From Montifringilla adamsi (lineage: Eukaryota > Chordata > Aves > Passeriformes > Passeridae), in contig JAGGNK010008337.1 of assembly GCA_017590115.1 (NCBI GenBank), positions 6,439,609-6,503,608 of the forward strand: a DNA stretch of 64,000 bases, in the 5' to 3' direction. The notes beneath the pieces are model-generated. The model ran no database searches. It was not told the DNA's origin and was given only the letters and a program-made list of their open reading frames with translations. Below are positions 1 to 12,045 of the stretch, in pieces. A program made the position numbers and the translations under genes. The number at the start of each line of letters is the position of its first letter. Position 1 is the stretch's first letter.

Positions 1-1420
1 CTGTTTCTCTCTTCTTCCTCTGTTCTAACTGCTGATCGTGCAGAGGAATACCAAATTTTATCGTGAATGGGGCACAAAATAGCCATCAAATAGTAAGGAG
101 TTACTGCTAGTAGATCCATGCTTTTGGAATATTGAGGTTCTTTCCCCATTTTATTCACTGCATGTTTAACGAGTGCTTCAAAATCAGAACCTTCAGGAAT
201 TTCAAGGTATTTTTGTGTAGCTTTCCCATCTTTTAAGAGTAGAGTGTCTAGGAAAAACTTTGGAAAGGGTTTTGTTAAATACCCTCTCAGTTGATTGGGA
301 TAAAACAATTGGGAGAGCGTAAGGATATATGCAGACATCTTATCTAACTTTAGAATTTGGTTTGAACTTTGATTGAGATTTATTGTTCTTTTAGATATGC
401 TTGATCCCATTACAGCCATTTAAAATGTTCAAGGCCAGGCATTTTTGGACAAAAGTGGTAAATAAGTGACTTGCATTTAACATAAGTATGAGGCTTCTCC
501 ACCCTAGGAGAAGGAGCTCCTATCTCAGCCTTGATTAAATAGCCCCTCCAGGAGGGCCCTGTGGACTCAGACAAAGGCTTGGTGTGTGTTTGCTCAGAGA
601 GATACTGCTGCTTTCTGCAGATCTTCACAAACTAAGGGACTTTTTAAAGACTTCATGGCTACAGACATCTTGGCACAGAAGGGGACTCTGTGAAAAGCAC
701 ATCTGCTGTCTTGCAGCAATGGGGCCTTTTTATAAGAGACACGACATATTTCTCTAGGAACATGCATGGTTTGCCTGTTGGTGAGGTCTATATAGTTCAC
801 CTTTCCGTGTTTCTGAGCATATTCCAGGATTCTTATGAATACTTCTGTGGTATTCTATCTACCCTCTGGCTCCCCCCAGTCTCCATCAGTAAAAGATCAT
901 GCACATAATTAGTTAAAAACTTGCCTTGTATTTAACAAGTTTCCTTTTTGGAGAAGGATTGCATTTTTTGTGGTGAGACAGATTTTCTCTTTTCTGCAGT
1001 GCACATGACAAAATGCAAGGCTGGCTGATTGGTGAATTCAGCAAAAATAAAAGAACTTGTTCCAATATTTTAGACTTTAAAATGCCACTGTCTGTCTTAC
1101 TAGCACCAATCCTTGATTTATGGCACTTCTGCTTGCGCAGGGATTGCAGTGTCTTCTAGTAAGAGTCACCAACCTGCTCCTACCCCTTCCTTGCACAGAT
1201 TAGATGGCTGTGCAGTATTAGTAGAATGTAAACTAGCAGTTTAAATGAGATTACTGGGATTAGTCATCTGGATGGAGAAGATTTAAAGTGGCCTTGATTG
1301 AGGTCCTTAGAATTGTGAAGTAGACAGCAAAGCCATTATGGACAAAAGGAGAAATGAGAAATTGGAAACAGATACAGTGTAAGAATGGATTTGGTTTATG
1401 TTTTGGGTATTTCAGAAGAA
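1..1420. other. Unannotated non-coding stretch
   Basis: No gene, transposon or regulatory site was recognised here. The open frames on either strand are short (under about 75 codons), overlap one another and resemble no known protein. Ordinary AT-rich intron or intergenic DNA. Confidence 0.6.
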
Positions 1421-1421
1421 A

Positions 1422-1591
1422 TAAAGGCATTTATTGCCTTTCATTGCTCTGATCAGCATGGAGGTTTTCTTGTGGCAAGAGGTAAGAGAAACATACCATG
1501 AAATAATTTCTAAAGGCATTTATTGCCTTTCATTGCTCTGATCAGCATGGAGGTTTTCTTGTGGCAAGAGAAACATACCATGAAATAATTT
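1422..1591. repeat. Recent tandem duplication, period 89 bp
   Basis: Two head-to-tail copies: 1422-1510 and 1511-1591. They are identical except that the second lacks 7 bases (GTAAGAG) present in the first. The missing bases lie between two short AAGAG matches, as expected for replication slippage. Each copy begins with a perfect hairpin, AAAGGCA-TTTAT-TGCCTTT (about 1423-1441 in copy 1). The near-identity of non-coding copies implies a young event. Confidence 0.93.
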
Positions 1592-1592
1592 A

Positions 1593-3905
1593 TTTTTAAA
1601 TGCAGAGTTTCATAGCAGTAAGAAATTTTTTTGCTGTGGAAATCAAGTGAAGGAAACGTACTTTCTCTCTAAATGTATCTATATAGCACCATGTGTGTCC
1701 AAAAGACTTGCTTAAGACACCTTTCATCTCCCTATTTTTATATTACAGCAAAAAGACTTTTATATAGGGCCAAAGGACCGAGTAGGAAATACAGATTAAG
1801 ACTCAGTGGATCTACACAAGTCCTGTATAATCAAGGTGTTGCAATATTGAAGTAATAAACTCTCCTCACAACTTCACCTCTTGGAAGCAGTCTGTGCTGA
1901 GTTTTATTCTTGGCTTGTAGCTTGCTATTTCCATCTCCTCAGTCTGATAGCTGTTGTCTAAGGAATATTGGAATTTGTCTTTACTTTTGGTCATTTCCTC
2001 TCCCTCATGTGCAGTATCAAAGTCACCCAGTTCTCTTCTACTACCAAGTGTAGCTTTTCTCCTTTGTTCTAGTGTAAGAATTAAGGTTTTTTGTTTTTTT
2101 TTTCATTGTAATTTTCAGTAATTAAACTGATTAGAATTAAACTGGTGGGGAAACTGCATTTGATTACATAGGCAATACAGAGGAGGTAAAACTCATCTAA
2201 CTAGGTTCCTTTCCAGCCTTTAGGCTTTTAATAGCTAAGTTAATTTCCTAGAGGAGTATGGGCTGATTGAAGGAAAAACTATAATCATTAATTGCAGTAG
2301 ATTTAATTTGTTTTAAGTATAACGAAAAGACTGCCTGAGACTTTAGGGGAAGAACAGAGCCATGCTCCAGTGCAGTCCCTTATTCCAGCCAGATCACTGT
2401 GGATTTTGCTGCTTCTAACATACTTTGGTAACATTTTGGGACTCTTGGTGGGTTTTATGCATATTGGTAGGAATGATACCAGCATTACATGAGATAAATT
2501 AACAGAACATCTTTTCCTGCAAATAATGTCCATAAACTTGTGCTGGGTATTTGGTCATGTGGACTTTGAACTGCAGTCTCCCTGCCTGATGCTTTGGGCG
2601 CAGCAAATCCTCTCTGGCTCCACCATCTCTTTGCTGATGTGCATATAGAATGTGTGATTGATGTGGCTGCTTTTCAAGAGAAAACAGATTTTTCCATATT
2701 CACTAAAGTTTGGGGGGTTTTATTCTCATATAATTTATTTCTCCCTTATGGTTAGAGCATGTGACTGGTGTTCTGGGGCCTCTCTCTATTAATTGCCACT
2801 AGAAAAGTAATTTTATATAGAGCTATAAAAGATGATTCATCATTTTCTTTTCTGAACAGCTATAAAAACATACTTTACCTGCCTCACAGATGTGCTTATG
2901 TGTATCATAAGATGCCTGTGATATCCTTTGACATTACTGGTCTCTGTATTCATATAAACAACGTTTGTACTTTGCCTAATTTTGCCTTTGTTTTCTTAGT
3001 ACATTTTTCAGAATTAATCAGCTGCCTCATAAATCACTCTAGTAGTATTAGAATAGTGAAATGAAGTGTTTGCTCTGCACAGATTAGATTATAGCATCCT
3101 TGTTTATACTTACTAGACATGGAATAGACCACTGGGAGTTACAGACTAATCCTGGATTCAAATGGTCTATGTGAAAGCTTGGAGCTTCTTAAGATCTTTA
3201 TTTTTCCTCGAGGTAAAGTATAGAAGGAAAAATAACTCATTAAAATATCATCTCATTTACAGCAAGGCGTTAGAAAGTTGCTCTAGATGGACTGCATATA
3301 TTGCAGCATTTTGGAGAAAAATGATTCAACTTGGACCAGTGTGGTTTTTGAACCAATGTTCATCCCAGCGGGGTTTTTTAGCTACATGTATTTGTCTTCC
3401 TTTTTGCCTTACAGAAAGACTGGTAAACCAAAAGCATAGAAGCCCTTATGTAAGCAGCACTTAAAAAATGCTCAGTAACAGCACAAAAAAGAGCAGCATA
3501 CTTTGAAGTGATTAATCAGCTTTCCCCAATTTATCTTTGGTTTATTTATCTGCAGAAATTGTTTGTAGGATTTTTCTTTCTTGTTCTCAGTCCTAAGCTC
3601 TGATTCACAAGCCACAGTCCTTTTTATTGCAACTCTCAGTGAGAATACTTTGTAGGCTGTACAAAATAGCTTGTGATTGAATTGTGGCCCAGGCAAAGGG
3701 CAGATGTGTTCTATTACTTGTTTTACATGCTGGTATTACTCTTGAATTAGTGGGCAAACTGTGACTAGAAGCAATGAAAAAAAAAAAAGTAGCTAAAATA
3801 GCAAGTATGAGCAGTTCTTGCGGTTTTGGGTAGCGGTTATGGCTGAAAGGATTTGTGGTGGAAGTGCTTGTGGTGATGGTGGTAAATTAACCACAAGCAT
3901 CTTGG
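1593..3905. other. Unannotated non-coding stretch
   Basis: Unique AT-rich sequence with a T10 run at 2094-2103 and an A12 run at 3777-3788. The frames at 2768-3064 (+) and 3162-3464 (+) are about 100 codons each, have no recognisable domain and fit chance. No transposon was recognised. Confidence 0.55.
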
Positions 3906-3918
3906 CCACCAGAGGGTG
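3906..3918 (+). promoter_or_regulatory. CTCF-like site
   Basis: CCACCAGAGGGTG, preceded by TTGG, fits the CTCF core (CCASYAGRKGGCR) at every position except the T where C is preferred. Single sites of this quality occur by chance, so binding is unproven. A TTGGCCACCAG context matches the extended vertebrate consensus. Confidence 0.35.
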
Positions 3919-5841
3919 AATTCATATCATCTGTCTTGGGTTCACAAAACACAGATGTCCCACACTGCCACCGGACAGTGCCTGCCTGTCATCATCGGCC
4001 CTGGAGGGAAATCAGTCTTCCACACGTGTTCTGCATGCAGAAGTCTTGGCTTATCTAGACTATGGAAATACGTTGCCTAGCTGGGAATCACCCTACATGA
4101 CAAGGTGGCATGTGTCCTGCTTGATACAGGCAACATTTCCATATCTAAATTGACCAGTGGAATTAGCAGGAAGCAAGGACATGAAATTCTAAGGATGACC
4201 CACTGGTGCCTATATGATGAAGTTATTGATTAGGAGTTGCAGCTTGATGATTATTTTTCTGTCTGCACGGCATTATCAGCGTTGACAGTGCAACATCCTG
4301 CCCTCCTGTTGTGCTTCACAGAAAATGAAAGCTCCTTGTCCAGCATAACCTCAGTAAATTTTTCATCAAAGCCTTAATGCTGCTTCTGCCAGATACTACC
4401 TGCTAGAATGCACAACCTTATAACAACGTTGCCTGTTTCCTGCAAATTTTTGGATAATAGTTTTAATCTGCCTTATCTTTAAGAAGTGCCTGTAATCGTA
4501 GTGTTAAAGAGGGATCTTAAGAGTTTAACAAATCGACTCATTGCTCTACTACTCAGGCAGCCATGGGGAGCACAAGGGGCAGGTACACAGGTGATGGCCA
4601 GGGAAATGGGGTGCAGGGCACTGTTTGCTAGGGAAGTAACCACACAGCACAGCTCGGTCTGGTGGTTGTTGGGATAAATCACAAACCATAAGCATCTGCA
4701 GGTAGGAAAGATTAGAAACTCTCCACAAGCTGACAGGAACAAAGAATTGTCCCACACAATCTAAAATCTGTCATTGCCAGGGATTTCATCTGGGCTCTTG
4801 GCTCTGTCATGCCTTTGAAAATATCTTCAGGCCTTCCCATCATTTTGATTATTTGTGATCTTCCTTTTCTTTAAAGTTCCTGAATAGAGTTTTTAGAGTT
4901 TTCAGGGAATGTGAAAATAGTAAGGTAACAGTATTTTTTTTCAAACTTTAGTTTATGTTTCTCCATTTTAAGATGTGTCATGGACTGTACGTTCCAAGAG
5001 CAGTAAAATGGAAAGGATGACCGATCTGACTAAGCTGACTTACTTTTATCATAAAAGGGGAAATTTCTGATGTCTCTGATAGAGTAAGTTGATGGCTACA
5101 CTTTATTCTTACTGTCTTTTAAGGTCTTCTCCAGATTTTTTTTAGGCTATAGCTTTTTGAAACAGACACTTAAGAAAAAGTATGGATAGTATATTTGACA
5201 GCAGGATACAGAAATATTTGGGACAATATTATTAGAGGCAGTGTATGATGTCCAGTCCATATTTTACCATAATGCATTATTTCTGGCTTGACTGAAATAC
5301 TGAGGTTATTAAGTTCCACTTTCCCTTACAAAGGAGTACATGACTGTCGTTATACAAATATTTAGCCCTATAGGAACAGTTTGGGCCTGTGTTTGAAAAC
5401 GACACCCCCACGACTTTAGAATACATAACCAGATCCTCTGTTTCTTCTGTAATGTGGCTCCCACAGACCACAGTAGGAGCTGCTTCTAATTTCAGGCTAT
5501 ATAAAGAAAGGATCATTAGAGAGGTGATGCAACATGATCATGTGCAGAGCATGTTACACTCACCCAGTTGGACACATTTTAAAGTCAACTTCAGTGCTTT
5601 GCAGGCTCTTCAGCTCCTACAAGTCTGCGCTAGTTGCTTGCAGGAGCTTGTAATTCATTGTCAAAATCTTCCTCCCAGGCTGCTCTTGCAAAAACAGTGC
5701 AATAACAGCTTGCCTTCCTCTAACTTGGAGGCAGAAGTTGCAAGTGAAGTCTTGTCTGTGTAGCTGAAAAAAACCAAACCATACCAGACCAAAACACCAG
5801 GGCTGTTTCTGTTTTGTAGGACATCAGGTGTGCCTTTTTTC
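3919..5841. other. Unannotated non-coding stretch
   Basis: No recognised gene or repeat. A slightly GC-richer patch lies at 4560-4680. The 124-codon plus-strand frame at 5389-5763 lacks any domain, signal or splice context that would support it. Confidence 0.5.
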
Positions 5842-5865
5842 TTTTTTTTTTTTTTTTTTTTTTTT
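5842..5865 (+). repeat. Poly-T run (T24)
   Basis: Twenty-four consecutive T, preceded by T6-C. Read on the minus strand this is poly-A, but no AATAAA signal or retrocopied gene body was seen beside it and no flanking duplication. It is called a simple repeat, not a retrocopy tail. Confidence 0.9.
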
Positions 5866-8800
5866 AAACTGAATTGTTCATGAGTGTTACTACCCTAAGA
5901 AAAAACAGTGGTGTCGACATGTGCTACTTTGACTTGAAAATTCACCCACTGAGGTCGCCCTGCAGCCGGAGCCGTGACTACCCTTGCTTGGCTTGCCCGG
6001 GAGTGAAACAGGGGCAGTGTGGAATGTGCCTGCACCACAGGGAAACTGTTCCTGCTGGTTGCCCCATGGAAAAATGGCAGGACAAGGCCCCAGGTAGCTT
6101 CTTTGCAGCAGTGGTCTTTGATTTCATAACAAATTAGGGCTTTTAAAAGTGATTTGAAGCCCTGAATTTTGACTACTAATGTTTCAGGACTGAAATATGT
6201 TAGTTTTTGTTGCCTTTTGTTTTCATTTTCAGAGGGTAACTGTCGTTTTAATACAGCTTTTTGCAGTCTGACATTTTCTTTGGAGAAGTTAAATATTAGG
6301 CAGTTTTTTTGTAGCAAAATATTGAAACGAAACCTAGTTTCATTTATATATAGCTACACCATAAGTACCATAGCTGTGTTTTAAAAATAGAAGAAAAAGG
6401 TCATAAGGTACAGGTAGACTTTGGTACGTTCAGAGCTGGCTGTAATTTTGAAAAGACAAAAGCAGCAAAAGCTTGAAGAACTTCAGTCTGATTTTTTTTC
6501 CCCCCCTGTTTTCCAGATAACGTATTCTAGTTCCTTTGGGATACTGGAAAGATGCATGAGTTTTATAAATTTCACTAATTGTTTTGCAACAATTACTACC
6601 AAAACTGTTTTACTAATTGTGCTAGTAGAACCTTGGACCACGTCTTACTTTATTTTGCATAGGCTTTTAAATATTGATAATGATTCTACTTAAATGGATT
6701 AATTATATACTGCAGCACTTTGATTCCCTTTAATGTTACATTTACAAACCACACAGATGGCCTAAACTGTGTAATGAAAAATGGGTTTTAGTAGACCTGA
6801 ATATTTTTGTCCTCATTATTCTCTGCTGAAGGAAGTTCCTGTTGCTTTACACTTCAGCTCAGCTAGATTGTTAAATACCTTAATGATCTAGAAGGCAACT
6901 TTTAAGTGGCTGAGCAAATCACAAACTGACGCACAAAATGGATCAAATCTTAATTAATCTCTTTCCCTTTATCATCTTGTAGTGCGTGTGACAATTTATC
7001 ACCCTGTGTTTTAGAATGAAATTGTTCCAGGTTTTTGCTTTTCTGATGTTTCCTGAAATGAGAGGAATGGGGAAAATGAGCTTCTGCAGAAGGGCACACA
7101 CAAAACATGGCCATGGATCTTTCTGTGCTGACCACACACTTTCAGCCTTTTCTGACTCCTTCCCTGCAAACTGCAGGTTCTGATTCAACAAGTCTGTCGT
7201 CTTCCCCCTCCAAGGATGACATCAGCCTCATCAGACAGGTTCTTCTAACTGTCCTTCTGGAGGCACTGGCAGGAAACCTTCTCCTTCTTCACCACGTTCT
7301 TTCTTTTCTTTTGAAATAGATGGTCCTGTCTAGCTGAAATTAATACCACTGGATGGGTGTGAGAAGTATGAATTTCATTGGTAGGAAAGTGTGAACTGCA
7401 GTTTTTGCAAAAATTTCACCTGGAAATGCTTTGTGTAGTTTTGTTTAGGACCATTCTTAAAAAAAAAAAAAGTTCATTTGGTTTTCGGGATATTCTTTTA
7501 AGTTACATTTTTTTGTTGTGGTTGTCTGACTTTCCCACCAAGAAGCAATTTTGGTGGAGTCCTCAGGCTACTGCAAAGTTTAGGCTTCTTTTAAAGCTGC
7601 AGCCTAAACTTCAGTCCATATGGAAGTTTATACAGCAGCATTTAGGAAGTACTCTGGGCCAAACACCTTCTCTCATGGATTTTTCTCAGGATGTGTTAGT
7701 CAACTTCAATTTCTGTTAATTTTCTTTCACCCTGCATTAAAGCAATTACTGTATTTCACTCTGTGGTAAAAATCCTGTCATTCTGCTCCCTCTGCTTTGA
7801 AGTTATGCCTCCAATTAGGCCAAGTTGAAGATGTTATCCTGATAGCTGTGTGCTCAGTTCTGTCCCATGCTGCTGTCTGCTGCTTTACCTGCATGGGGTC
7901 TTTGGTGCATTTGGTGGCTTTTTTTTACTTGTCATATCAGATTTCAGAGATGCTTTGCATATGACTGATTAAGCTTAATGGATGTAATATATAACTTTAA
8001 AAAATAACCATCTTGCATAAATGCATGTCATGTATTGACTTGGTAATGTATTAGAAGAAGAAAAATAACTGAGACCTTATGACAGTTATTGTTTCCTTAT
8101 TGAATTCAGAATGTTGTGAAGGCAATTTCCTTGACAGGATCAACTCCTGAGTACTTACTAGTATGCTGATTATTTTTTCCCCCCTAATCTACCTCTGACA
8201 TACCTTTTACAAGCTTGAAATTCGAGACAAAGACTGCTTTATTTGCAAAGATAGCAAACCTTAGTTTAAAAAAAATCTGTTCTCTGTGCAGAATTTGTGA
8301 GTGGGGAAGAGAATATCACAGGTTGTGACAGGTGAGCCACAAAGCCATTTATTGCTTTCAGATACAAAACCTGTGCTTCTAATTGCACAAAGCCTTCCAT
8401 TAGGTTTGGTTTTGGTTTTTTTTTTAATCTTTCACTTGTACTGTGCAGTTTCTATATCTAAAAAAAGGTAAGACATGTAAAAGTCAATTCCTTCTGTAGT
8501 ATCTCACATCATCTGTTTTGCTAAAACAAGATGATGGAAACTTCATGAGCAGAATTGTTTGGTCATGCTTCTAGGGATCTTGGCTTTTTAGAAAAAGAGC
8601 TTGAAGTTGGTACTTCCTATTATGAATAAAATTAGACTGGGTAAACATTTGTGTCTACTTACAGAGGAGTTTTTTAGGGAGAAAAGGACATTTTTTAGGA
8701 ATGAAGCTGAAGTCTTTGAGTGTGTATTGAGAGTATGATGTGCTCTTGATCACACATTAAAAGTAAGCAAACCTGGAGAGGAGCAACTGGTTTGTAGAGA

Positions 8801-10071
8801 TCTTCTGTAAATTGTACCACCTGTATTCTGGAGCTGTGTCGGGGGTATGGTTGCGTGTTTTAAGTCAATCTTATTTGGCCACTTAGGCCTAGTGGTTTTC
8901 TAATTTCCAGTAGTCTCTGCTTTGCGTCATTAGCCACTGACATAACTTTGCCACTCTGGCCCAATCTGTTGTTATAATGTTATTTTTCCTCTCCTGACTG
9001 CTGTAGCTTTATATGCAGGGAAGCATTTTAAACAGAGTGGTGACTGTGTTTTATTTACTATACCCGCTGCAAAATGACTTCATGATCTTTAAGCCTGAAG
9101 CTTTTTACTTCAAGGTACCCAAACACATCTCTCACTAAAAATGTTTGGAGGTACAAGGTGCAGCTATTATCTCACTCCTCTTTGTTCTTTCTGGTTTCTT
9201 GAAAGAAGATGAAACGAAATGCAATGACAGGTAAGGATGTCTCACAAAACATGTAGAAGAAATGTAGCTTCCCATTCCATAAATTACTGTTACTCTGCTC
9301 ACCAGCTGCCTCTTATGATGTTTTATTGATGAATAAAAATGGTGTCTGAGGCAATAGAATGTCTTGCATCTTACAATACTGCCAGTTATAAAGTTGTCTC
9401 CTTGAATAAATTTCACAATTAGAAAGTATTGACAAAAATATTCAATCTTTTTTACATCAAAATAAGCTCAAACATCTGCTGCCAAAGTCAGACAATATCA
9501 ACTAATCTTTTAGAGTTATATTTTTATTATACTGACAGATGCATGGCTGCATGACATAGATGTCAATTTAAGTTACTAGTGCCATTAATACTTGACAAAG
9601 ACATGCTCCCAGAAGAATTTATGTTCTTAAATTGTTGTCAGATGAGTATGTGCCAACAAAAAGTAAACAGTTATTCAGCCGTGTTGTTAACAAAGCTAAA
9701 AGTGTGTTATCTCCAGAGATATCACAAAAATTTCTATTCACATCTTTGCTATTCTCTAAATTCCTCAGAATTGACAGCAGAAAAAAAAATTCTGTGCCTG
9801 CAATTGCCTGTTCAACCTACCCAAACATACATCTTCCTTCACTTTTTCTATGTTCTGGCTAGCAGCACAGGAAGATTTTCAATTTCATTTGAGGTGAACT
9901 TCTTTGGTATTCAATTGCTTTCCTCAAAATTTCAAATAACCTTACTGTTTGGTAAGAATGTTGTTGTAAAGACAACAGTGAGGAAAATATTAACACCCCA
10001 TCAGAGTTTCTGATCTGTTTATTCAGTAAAAAAACTGCTGGAAAGTGATACAACATCTTGGGGGGATGGAT
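5866..10071. other. Unannotated non-coding stretch
   Basis: Unique sequence with homopolymers A13 at 7459-7471 and T10 at 8416-8425. A mildly CpG- and GC-richer patch lies at about 5950-6110. Frames of 140 codons (5895-6317, minus) and 144 codons (9579-10013, plus) show no known motif. A strong acceptor followed 19 bases later by a donor sits at 8449-8467. No transposon was recognised. Confidence 0.5.
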
Positions 10072-10488
10072 TGTAGGAGAATAGAGATAGTGCTGAAGAC
10101 AATCTCACCCCTGAGGAGTTGCACCTGTACTAATTACCAAAGAGTAGGAACAGCCCTGGCCTTAATAGGACACAGCTGTATCCAATAAGGCCTGCCCTTA
10201 ATAGGTCACAGCTGTGTCCAGTAGGGATGGGTGCTATGAGTGGGTTAGCTGATGGAGAGGAGGGTTGGAGAGCTGGAGTTTGTTGGCTGTGCTGCGAAGA
10301 GTAGTAAGGGTTAGGTGGTTTTACAAGGGACATGAAGGAGTCAGCTGGCCATGCACAAGGAAGAGGAAAGGAGTCAGTGTTGTGCGAAGCAGCCCATGGG
10401 AACTCACAGAGAGCAGGTATGGAAGTTTTACAGTAAGATGATAAACTGATGGTGAGAGTCAGATTGGAGCCAAGCACCAATGCCAACA
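10072..10488 (+). mobile_element. Decayed endogenous-retrovirus LTR
   Basis: Seen: TGTAGG at the left edge mirrors CCAACA at the right edge (TG...CA ends). A pair of 31-bp near-repeats lies in the upstream part (10160-10190 and 10196-10226), like the repeated enhancers of a U3. A degenerate TATA-like CTATGAG follows at about 10232, and a GATAAA at about 10439 lies where the poly(A) signal should be. Two bases after the CA comes a TGG-starting, primer-binding-site-like stretch. This order fits a 5' LTR of about 417 bp whose interior is lost. The family was not identified and the left boundary is approximate. No flanking target duplication could be assigned. Confidence 0.55.
10160..10226 (+). 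repeat. Duplicated 31-bp element in the LTR
   Basis: CCTTAATAGG-x-CACAGCTGT is found at 10160 and again at 10196. The two 31-base units differ at four positions and repeat with a 36-bp period. Both contain the E-box CAGCTG. This layout is typical of duplicated U3 enhancers. Confidence 0.85.
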
Positions 10489-10490
10489 AT

Positions 10491-10507
10491 TGGTGGCATG
10501 TATGGGG
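10491..10507 (+). other. Primer-binding-site-like remnant
   Basis: TGGTGGCATGTATGGGG begins two bases after the terminal CA of the LTR. It matches about 10 of 17 positions of a lysine-tRNA-type primer binding site, including the leading TGG and closing TGGGG. The spacing is the stronger argument. No recognisable gag or pol follows. Confidence 0.35.
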
Positions 10508-11834
10508 TGAGTCCCAACAAAATGTAGCTCTTTAAGAAGGCTGAGGTTTAAAACATTGATGTCCAGTTCTTATTTGTTAAATGTACTGGTATATTCTTTA
10601 TTAAAATCTGTACATTTCAGTAACCTGAGCTTTCATTGTGGGTATTCCATCATGAGCAACTAAGCTTACTTTAAATTCTTTCCTTCCAGGTTTTTTGTTT
10701 TCTTTACTTTTTTCCTTTCTCTCCCCACACTAGTTTTTTGGAAAGAATTTTGTTTGTTAAAGCAAGTGTTAAATTCTCAGAGTACAGCAGACTAGTGTTC
10801 ACTGGGTTTCTTTAGCAGGGCTTCCTGGTGCTTTTAAGCAGCATATTTATTTAGTCCATTGAGGTTTTAAGTAACTTGAAATACTGTATTTCTGGTTGAA
10901 TCTGGGGCTATAAGCATCTCATTAAGGGCTAAATCGTTATCCTTACTGATTAGGTACTGTTTTTTCATTAAAGTGATTTTTTTAGAGTGGATTTTTTCTT
11001 AGGGATGAAGCTGAACTTTGTAGAAACACTTTTTCTGCTAATGATTCTAATGTCGCTATTAAAAAGAAACCCAGGGCTGAAAGCCATCTTAACACTTCTA
11101 GATGTATTTCTGCTCACTGTACTGAGACAGACTGTGAAGGTGAGATCTGCCTCTCAGAATGCAGCATTTGAGTCTCCTTTTAAAGCAGTGGTGATGCACA
11201 GTACCTCTGGAGCTGTAGTTTGTGTCATCATAGAGCCACTATTTAAATGACACCAGGAACTGGTCCCCAGATGTGGTGCTCTTTTTTTTTTAAACTTTTT
11301 TTAAAATTGAAGCCTGTGTTACTGGTGTAGGCAAAAATATTTAAAATTACATGAACTCTCATCTCTGCTGCCTCTTTAGGGTCATGGCCAATGATGTTTT
11401 GGATGGGGCTCTATCAATGTGTGTTCTATTTTAGTCTGGCACAGCAGTCTGTCATCTGCTGGCTGCCTGACCACTCTGTGTATCTATTAAAATAATATTT
11501 CAAGTTTCTATTGTGAGTAGATTTTCAGAGTTAATGCCCAGGAATCTATTGTGGTCTAGTTTTTGAGGAGGCAATTTCAGAGAGGTTGGGCAGGTCACTT
11601 TGAAAGGGTGATATGGGGAATGAAATGAGGTGCAAGAAGCCTTATGCACATTTCTTTGGAGCCCCTCTTACTCTTGTTTGCTTTCTTTTATTGTTCTTTG
11701 CCTTGGTAACTTGGTAGCAATTTAATCTTCCTGTTTCCTCTCACCCCGAGTCTCCTGTGACTTGAGAATCTTGTGCAGCTCTGGAAAAGAGAAATAAGAA
11801 CAAAGGGTTAGCCAAGATGGATTTACAATCTGCA
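10508..11834. other. Unannotated stretch with one weak exon-like segment
   Basis: No transposon was recognised. An open plus-strand segment at 11003-11139 is preceded by ATTTTTTCTTAG (acceptor-like) and followed by AAG|GTGAGA (donor-like). It encodes a Leu-rich hydrophobic peptide with no known motif, and the frame stays open well past the donor, so there is little sign of selection. T10 at 11282-11291. Confidence 0.4.
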
Positions 11835-12045
11835 GTCATAAAATCATAGAGTGGTTTGGCTTGGAAGGGACCTTAAAGATCATCCCATTCCAGCTGTCCT
11901 GCTGTGGGTGGGTGTTCTGGGGTGACACCTTCCACTTGATCAGGTTGGTCAGAGCCCTGTCTAGTCCAGTCAGGAGCTCTGCCAGGGATGGGACATCCAC
12001 AGCTTCTCAGGGCACATGGTGTGGGGTGTTCTACCCAAGGCTGGG
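11835..12045 (-). mobile_element. CR1 LINE 3' end, 5'-truncated
   Basis: CR1 is the main non-LTR retrotransposon of birds. Read on the minus strand, the 3' end shows the conserved block whose complement here runs AATCATAGAGTGGTTTGG, then GGAAGGGACCTTAAAGATCATC. This is followed by recognisable but diverged matches to the rest of the 3' region, ending near GGGCACATGG. The copy is severely 5'-truncated (about 210 bp), as most CR1 copies are, and more diverged than the two copies near 58-60 kb. It has no coding capacity. The long minus-strand frame across 11873-12355 overlaps it only by chance. Confidence 0.9.

Noticed and set aside
5389..5763. 124-codon plus-strand open frame
   Set aside because: No domain, no splice signals at its ends and ordinary flanks.
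5842..5865. Poly-T as the tail of a minus-strand processed pseudogene
   Set aside because: No AATAAA, no gene-like body to the right and no flanking duplication. The same holds for the runs at 48340 and 51650.
5895..6317. 140-codon minus-strand open frame, overlapping an 87-codon plus-strand frame
   Set aside because: Neither product resembles a known protein. Overlapping frames on both strands are typical of chance.
9579..10013. 144-codon plus-strand open frame
   Set aside because: No recognisable motif, low-complexity hydrophobic segments and no promoter or splice support.
11003..11139. 137-nt exon-like segment ending in AAG|GTGAGA
   Set aside because: The reading frame stays open far beyond the donor, the acceptor tract is short, and the Leu-rich peptide is unrecognised. 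It is phase-compatible with the exon at 14878 but that has a one-in-three chance.
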